From the NCBI RefSeq assembly GCF_002086155.1, contig NZ_MVHE01000035.1, positions 1-53,017 of the forward strand: a stretch of 53,017 nucleotides of DNA, written 5' to 3'. The first letter of the stretch is position 1. Every line of letters starts with the position of its first letter. This document shows positions 49,707-53,017 of the stretch, piece after piece. The DNA is from Mycobacterium angelicum (GTDB lineage Bacteria; Actinomycetota; Actinomycetes; Mycobacteriales; Mycobacteriaceae). The notes under the pieces were generated by a model. That model made no database searches and was not told where the DNA came from. It saw only the letters and a program-made list of their open reading frames with translations. A program made the translations under genes and the position numbers.

Positions 49707-50270
49707 TCACGCAGGCGCGCATGCCTGCAGCGCCGCGTCCACCTCGTCGACGACCAACAGCCGGTCCAGCGCAAGCTGCGAGATGTATCCACTGTCGACC
49801 AAGCCGTACATCCAGGCGCGCAGGCCGTCGTAGTGGCCCCACGGGTCGAGCATGACGATCGGCTTGTCATGCACCCCGAGGTATCCCTCGGTCCAGGTGT
49901 TCAACAGCTCGTCCATCGTGCCGACACCGCCCGGCAACGCGATGAAAGCGTCGGCGTGATCTTCCATGATCTGCTTGCGCTCCCACATGGTGTCGGTGAC
50001 GATCAGCTCGTCGGCGTCGTGGTCGGCCAGTTCGCGATACACCAGCATCTTGGGAATCACACCGATAGTGAAGCCGCCGCGGGCCCGCGCCGCGGACGCG
50101 ACGGCCCCCATGGCCGAGACGTGTCCACCGCCCCAGACCAGGTTCCAGCCCCGTCCGGCAATCCCCTCGCCCAGTGTGGCGGCAAGCTCCAGAAGCTCCG
50201 GGTGGGTAGGTCCGGCCGCGCAGTACACAGCTACCGTCCACGCAGCGGGCACATCTGTTTTCGGGGACAT
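49707..50270 (-). CDS. LOG family protein (cytokinin riboside monophosphate phosphoribohydrolase), Rv1205-like
   Basis: A 187-residue Rossmann-fold enzyme. The LOG signature PGGVGTMDELLNTWTEGYLG is complete, with WGGGHVSAMGAVASAA upstream and the conserved segment TMWERKQIM. LOG enzymes release free cytokinins from their nucleotides. In M. tuberculosis Rv1205 does so, and it accumulates when the proteasome pathway fails, with toxic aldehydes as a result. The ATG at 50270 gives the known length; the open frame extends 17 codons further without support. It is 18 bp upstream of fadD6. Confidence 0.95.
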   Translation of the reverse strand: MSPKTDVPAAWTVAVYCAAGPTHPELLELAATLGEGIAGRGWNLVWGGGHVSAMGAVASAARARGGFTIGVIPKMLVYRELADHDADELIVTDTMWERKQIMEDHADAFIALPGGVGTMDELLNTWTEGYLGVHDKPIVMLDPWGHYDGLRAWMYGLVDSGYISQLALDRLLVVDEVDAALQACAPA

Positions 50271-50358
50271 ATACCGAAAGGTAGACCAAATCGCGTGGGC
50301 GCCGGGCAAATTTGGGGCCATCCCCCGCCAAGTACATAGAGAGCCATAAAATTCGGCA

Positions 50359-52494
50359 GTGCCGATTCGATGGAACGTCCCTCAGCATGCGGCCGCCTTA
50401 GAACAACTCGATGTCGCCCTGAGCGACACCGCGCACCCTGGCGCGGCCGTATTGGGCCCCGACGGAGTCGGCAAATCCACATTGGCCCGCTTGGCCGCCG
50501 AGCAGTATTGCGCGCGGCACCCGGCAACGGTCACCCGCTGGGTGATCGGCACGCCCACGGAACGCGTCGTACCCTTCGGCGCTTTCGGTCATCTGGTGGA
50601 CATCACCGATCTCGGCAAACCGGCAGCGCTATTGCGGGCGGCCCGCACGTCGCTGGTCCGCGCTGCCCAGGAGAGCGATCTGTTGCTCGTCATCGACGAG
50701 GCGCACGACCTGGACATCCTGTCGGCCACGCTGGTGTACCAACTGGCGCGGGCGGGCACCACGCGGATGATCGTCACCGCCCGCGCCGACGCGGCGCCCG
50801 AGGCGATCGCCGCGCTGTGGACCGACGGTCTGCTGCACCGGATCGACATCGCACCGCCGGGCGGGGCGAACAAGGAATCCGAGCCCGCCGACATCGACGA
50901 ATTCCTCGCCGAGTTGCCGACGGCGGCGCGCTCGGTAATGGACTATCTGGCCGTTGCGGAGCCGCTGTCGCTGGCCGATCTCACCGTGCTCGCCGGCGAC
51001 GGGGCGGTGCGGCAGGCCGACGAACTAGGTGCGGCCGAAACCCGGGTGCGCAGCGACGACGAGCCGATGGTGTACACCGCGCACCCGCTGTTCGCCGAGC
51101 GCGCGCTGGCCGCGCTGGGTCGCGACGGCGTGCGACGCCGGCGCACCGAGTTGGTTACCCAGCTGTCCCAGCGGCCGTGCGAACACCTCAGCGACCGGTT
51201 GCGGCTGGCATCGCTGGCGGTGGACAGCGACGCCCCCCAGCCGGTGGCCGAGGTCGCCGAAGGCGCGCACCAGGCGCTGCGGCTGGGAGACCTCAGGCTG
51301 GCCGAGCGATTGGGCCGCTCGGCAGTGGATCGCTCGGGCGGGCTGGAAGCCCGGCTGATCTTGGCCCAAGCGCTGAGCTGGCAAGGCCGCGGTCGCGAAG
51401 CGAGCGCGGTACTGGCAGCGGTGGATGCCGCGGCGCTGACGGAGACCGAGCTGATGGCGTGGGCGCTGCCGCGGGCGGCCAATCAGTTCTGGATGCTCAG
51501 CGAGCCGGAGCGGGCCACCGCGTTTCTGCAGACCACCCGCAATCGGGTGACCGAGCCGACCGCGCGCACCACGCTGGACGCCCTTACCGCCACCTTCGCG
51601 ATGAACTCCGGAAACCTGCAGCGGGCCATCACGCTGGCCACCGATGTGTTGTCCCGGCCATCGGTCAGCGACATGGCAGTGGCCTGGGCAGGCAGCGCCG
51701 CCGTGCTGTCCTCGGCGCGGATGGGCCGATTGGGCGATGTGGAGCCGCTGGCCGAGCGGGCCTCGGCGGCCGAGCACCCGGGGGTGTTGCGGTTCACCGT
51801 CGGCCTCGGCCAGATCACGGCGCTGCTGATGGCCGGTGAAGTCGCCGCGGCCCAGGCACTGGCCCAGCGGTTCACCGACTTCGCCGAGTTGCAGCAGCCC
51901 GGCCGGTCCATCGGTGAAGTTTTGCTGGCGCAGGTGCTGCTGACCAAGGGTGAATTCGCCGCTGCCGCAGCGCTTTTAGAGCCGGCCAGCGCCGAGCTCG
52001 AACGCAGCGGCTATTCCTGGGGGCCGCTTTCACTGATGTTGTTGGCGACGGCGATTGCCCAGCAGGGCGACATACCCGGCTCGGCACGAGCATTGCGGCG
52101 CGCCGAGACGCGGCACGGAACGAAGTCGGCGTTGTTCGCGCCGGAGCTCGGACTGGCGCGCGCCTGGACCAGGGCCACTGCCCGGGACAAGGCGGGTGCG
52201 CTCGCCGCGGCCCGCGATGCGGCCCGGATGGCCGAGCGGGCCGGGCAGTCGGCGGTGGCGCTGCACGCCTGGCATGACGCGGTGCGATTGGGCGACGTCC
52301 GGGCGGTGGACGCGGTGACCCGGCTGGCAACCGAAATCGATTGCGCGGTAGGGACTCTCGTCGTCAAGCATGCTCGTGCCCTGGCCGGCGGCGACGCCGG
52401 GGCACTGAGCTCGGTTGCTGACGAGCTGTCCAGGATCGGTATGGCAGCCGCAGCTGCCGATGCGGCCCGCGCTGCTGAGGCTGCGCGCACCTAG
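50359..52494 (+). CDS. Large P-loop ATPase with TPR-like region, Rv1204c-like
   Basis: A 711-residue STAND-type protein. Walker A is GPDGVGKST at 33-41 and Walker B is LLLVIDEAHD near 110-120. The sensor region reads TTRMIVTARADAAPE. From about residue 280 the protein is all-helical with TPR-like repeats rich in Ala and Leu (for example GLEARLILAQALSWQGRGREAS). It resembles LuxR/MalT-like large ATPases such as IniR, but no helix-turn-helix is visible at the C-terminus (ends AAEAART). The role may be signalling rather than direct DNA binding. GTG start without a clear ribosome site, divergent from the LOG gene. It is longer than I recall for Rv1204c (about 560). Confidence 0.82.
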   Translation: MPIRWNVPQHAAALEQLDVALSDTAHPGAAVLGPDGVGKSTLARLAAEQYCARHPATVTRWVIGTPTERVVPFGAFGHLVDITDLGKPAALLRAARTSLVRAAQESDLLLVIDEAHDLDILSATLVYQLARAGTTRMIVTARADAAPEAIAALWTDGLLHRIDIAPPGGANKESEPADIDEFLAELPTAARSVMDYLAVAEPLSLADLTVLAGDGAVRQADELGAAETRVRSDDEPMVYTAHPLFAERALAALGRDGVRRRRTELVTQLSQRPCEHLSDRLRLASLAVDSDAPQPVAEVAEGAHQALRLGDLRLAERLGRSAVDRSGGLEARLILAQALSWQGRGREASAVLAAVDAAALTETELMAWALPRAANQFWMLSEPERATAFLQTTRNRVTEPTARTTLDALTATFAMNSGNLQRAITLATDVLSRPSVSDMAVAWAGSAAVLSSARMGRLGDVEPLAERASAAEHPGVLRFTVGLGQITALLMAGEVAAAQALAQRFTDFAELQQPGRSIGEVLLAQVLLTKGEFAAAAALLEPASAELERSGYSWGPLSLMLLATAIAQQGDIPGSARALRRAETRHGTKSALFAPELGLARAWTRATARDKAGALAAARDAARMAERAGQSAVALHAWHDAVRLGDVRAVDAVTRLATEIDCAVGTLVVKHARALAGGDAGALSSVADELSRIGMAAAAADAARAAEAART

Positions 52495-52505
52495 GCCGAA
52501 CAGTC

Positions 52506-53017
52506 CTAGAACGCCCCGCTGGCAACTGGCATTTGCCAGCCGTTGAGTCCGTTGCCGCCAAGCAATCCGCCCGCACCACCGACACCAGGGCTGCCGTGAT
52601 TGATCGGCGGGGTGGGGTCGGGACCGCCGTTGCCCCCATTGCCGCCGTTGCCGATGCCGACGGCGGCGCCGCCGTGGCCGCCCGCGCCTCCGGTTAGCGG
52701 GCCTTCCCCGCCTTCCCCACCGTCGCCGCCGTTGCCCAGTAACCGGCCGGCCTTGCCGCCGTTGCCGCCGGCGCCACCCGCCCCGGAGTCACCGCCCGCG
52801 CCACCGGCCCCGCCGGCGCCACCATTGCCAAGCCCGGACGCGTGACCACCCGACCCGCCGGCGCCGCCGGTGGTACCCATTCCGCCGGCCCCGCCGGCTC
52901 CGCCGCTGGAGAACAGCCAGCCGGCGTTGCCGCCATCGCCGCCGGTCCCTCCAACTATGCCGAGTCCGCCGGTGCCTCCTATCCCGCCAGAACCGAACAA
53001 GAACCCGCTGCTGCCGC
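52506..53017 (-). CDS. PE_PGRS family protein, C-terminal part, start beyond the window
   Basis: Minus-strand frame open from the right edge to TAG at 52506. All visible sequence is PGRS-type, GGxGG repeats such as GGAGGAGGDSGAGGAGGNGG. It closes with GGAGGLLGGNGLNGWQMPVASGAF. The PE domain must lie outside the window. The short non-repeat ending WQMPVASGAF is unusual for plain PGRS tails. The gene is convergent with the large ATPase gene with 11 bp between the stops. Confidence 0.88.
   Translation of the reverse strand, partial: GSSGFLFGSGGIGGTGGLGIVGGTGGDGGNAGWLFSSGGAGGAGGMGTTGGAGGSGGHASGLGNGGAGGAGGAGGDSGAGGAGGNGGKAGRLLGNGGDGGEGGEGPLTGGAGGHGGAAVGIGNGGNGGNGGPDPTPPINHGSPGVGGAGGLLGGNGLNGWQMPVASGAF

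Overview
The window is a stretch of chromosome from a slow-growing Mycobacterium. The evidence is the high GC content, several PE_PGRS genes (one complete, two cut by the window edges, one eroded), frequent GTG starts, and a gene order that follows the M. tuberculosis H37Rv block Rv1204c-Rv1250 in inverted orientation. Assignments to H37Rv loci come from memory of those proteins and their order, not from a search. The species is not fixed; a member of the M. kansasii/M. marinum type of slow growers would fit.

Layout. 1-717 is a PE_PGRS gene cut by the window edge. 1255-2979 is a DHA2-type exporter, divergent from a small membrane protein (3082-3873). 4010-7696 is kgd, the large 2-oxoglutarate-metabolising thiamine enzyme. 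7800-9587 is a complete PE_PGRS gene, followed by a short-chain dehydrogenase (9667-10500). On the minus strand a malic enzyme overlaps the lipoprotein gene lpqZ (10504-12521). 12522-15561 is an accessory patch holding an IS256-family relic, a TetR/FAD-monooxygenase pair with a perfect operator palindrome, a PE_PGRS remnant without its PE domain, and a 55-bp tandem repeat that runs into the stop codon of mdh.

The centre is conserved core. It holds mdh and corA (divergent), then the trehalose-recycling importer lpqY-sugABC with a translationally coupled SUFU-domain gene and a leading Rv1234-like membrane gene. It continues with a proline-rich DUF4190 protein, an MgtE-N/CBS cytosolic protein paired with a DUF1003 membrane protein, a secreted lytic transglycosylase behind a CRP-like site, and mrp. 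Between mrp and tatB lies an accessory cassette (28726-32166): a DUF2563 small protein, a 646-residue helical/alpha-beta hydrolase protein, and two tandem lipoprotein copies, one inactivated by a one-base deletion. I consider this the best candidate for an undescribed system, possibly a type VII secretion-linked effector with a lipoprotein partner.

The envelope-stress block sigE-rseA-htrA-tatB follows, with an internal SigH-like promoter at the 5' end of sigE. Next come a SAM methyltransferase, the TetR-regulated ABC efflux operon with an isoprenylcysteine-methyltransferase-like protein, a CocE-type hydrolase, and the divergent alpha-glucan genes glgC and glgM. The right part carries a DUF3117 protein, DNA glycosylase tagA, a DivIVA-like membrane protein, gpgS and folP2 (coupled), fadD6, a LOG-family protein, and a large P-loop ATPase. 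The window ends in another PE_PGRS gene.

Three functional themes stand out: central carbon metabolism (kgd, malic enzyme, mdh), alpha-glucan/trehalose/methylglucose polysaccharide metabolism (lpqY-sugABC, glgC, glgM, gpgS), and envelope stress and export (sigE system, tatB, transglycosylase, ABC efflux). No rRNA, tRNA, CRISPR array or intact insertion sequence was found.
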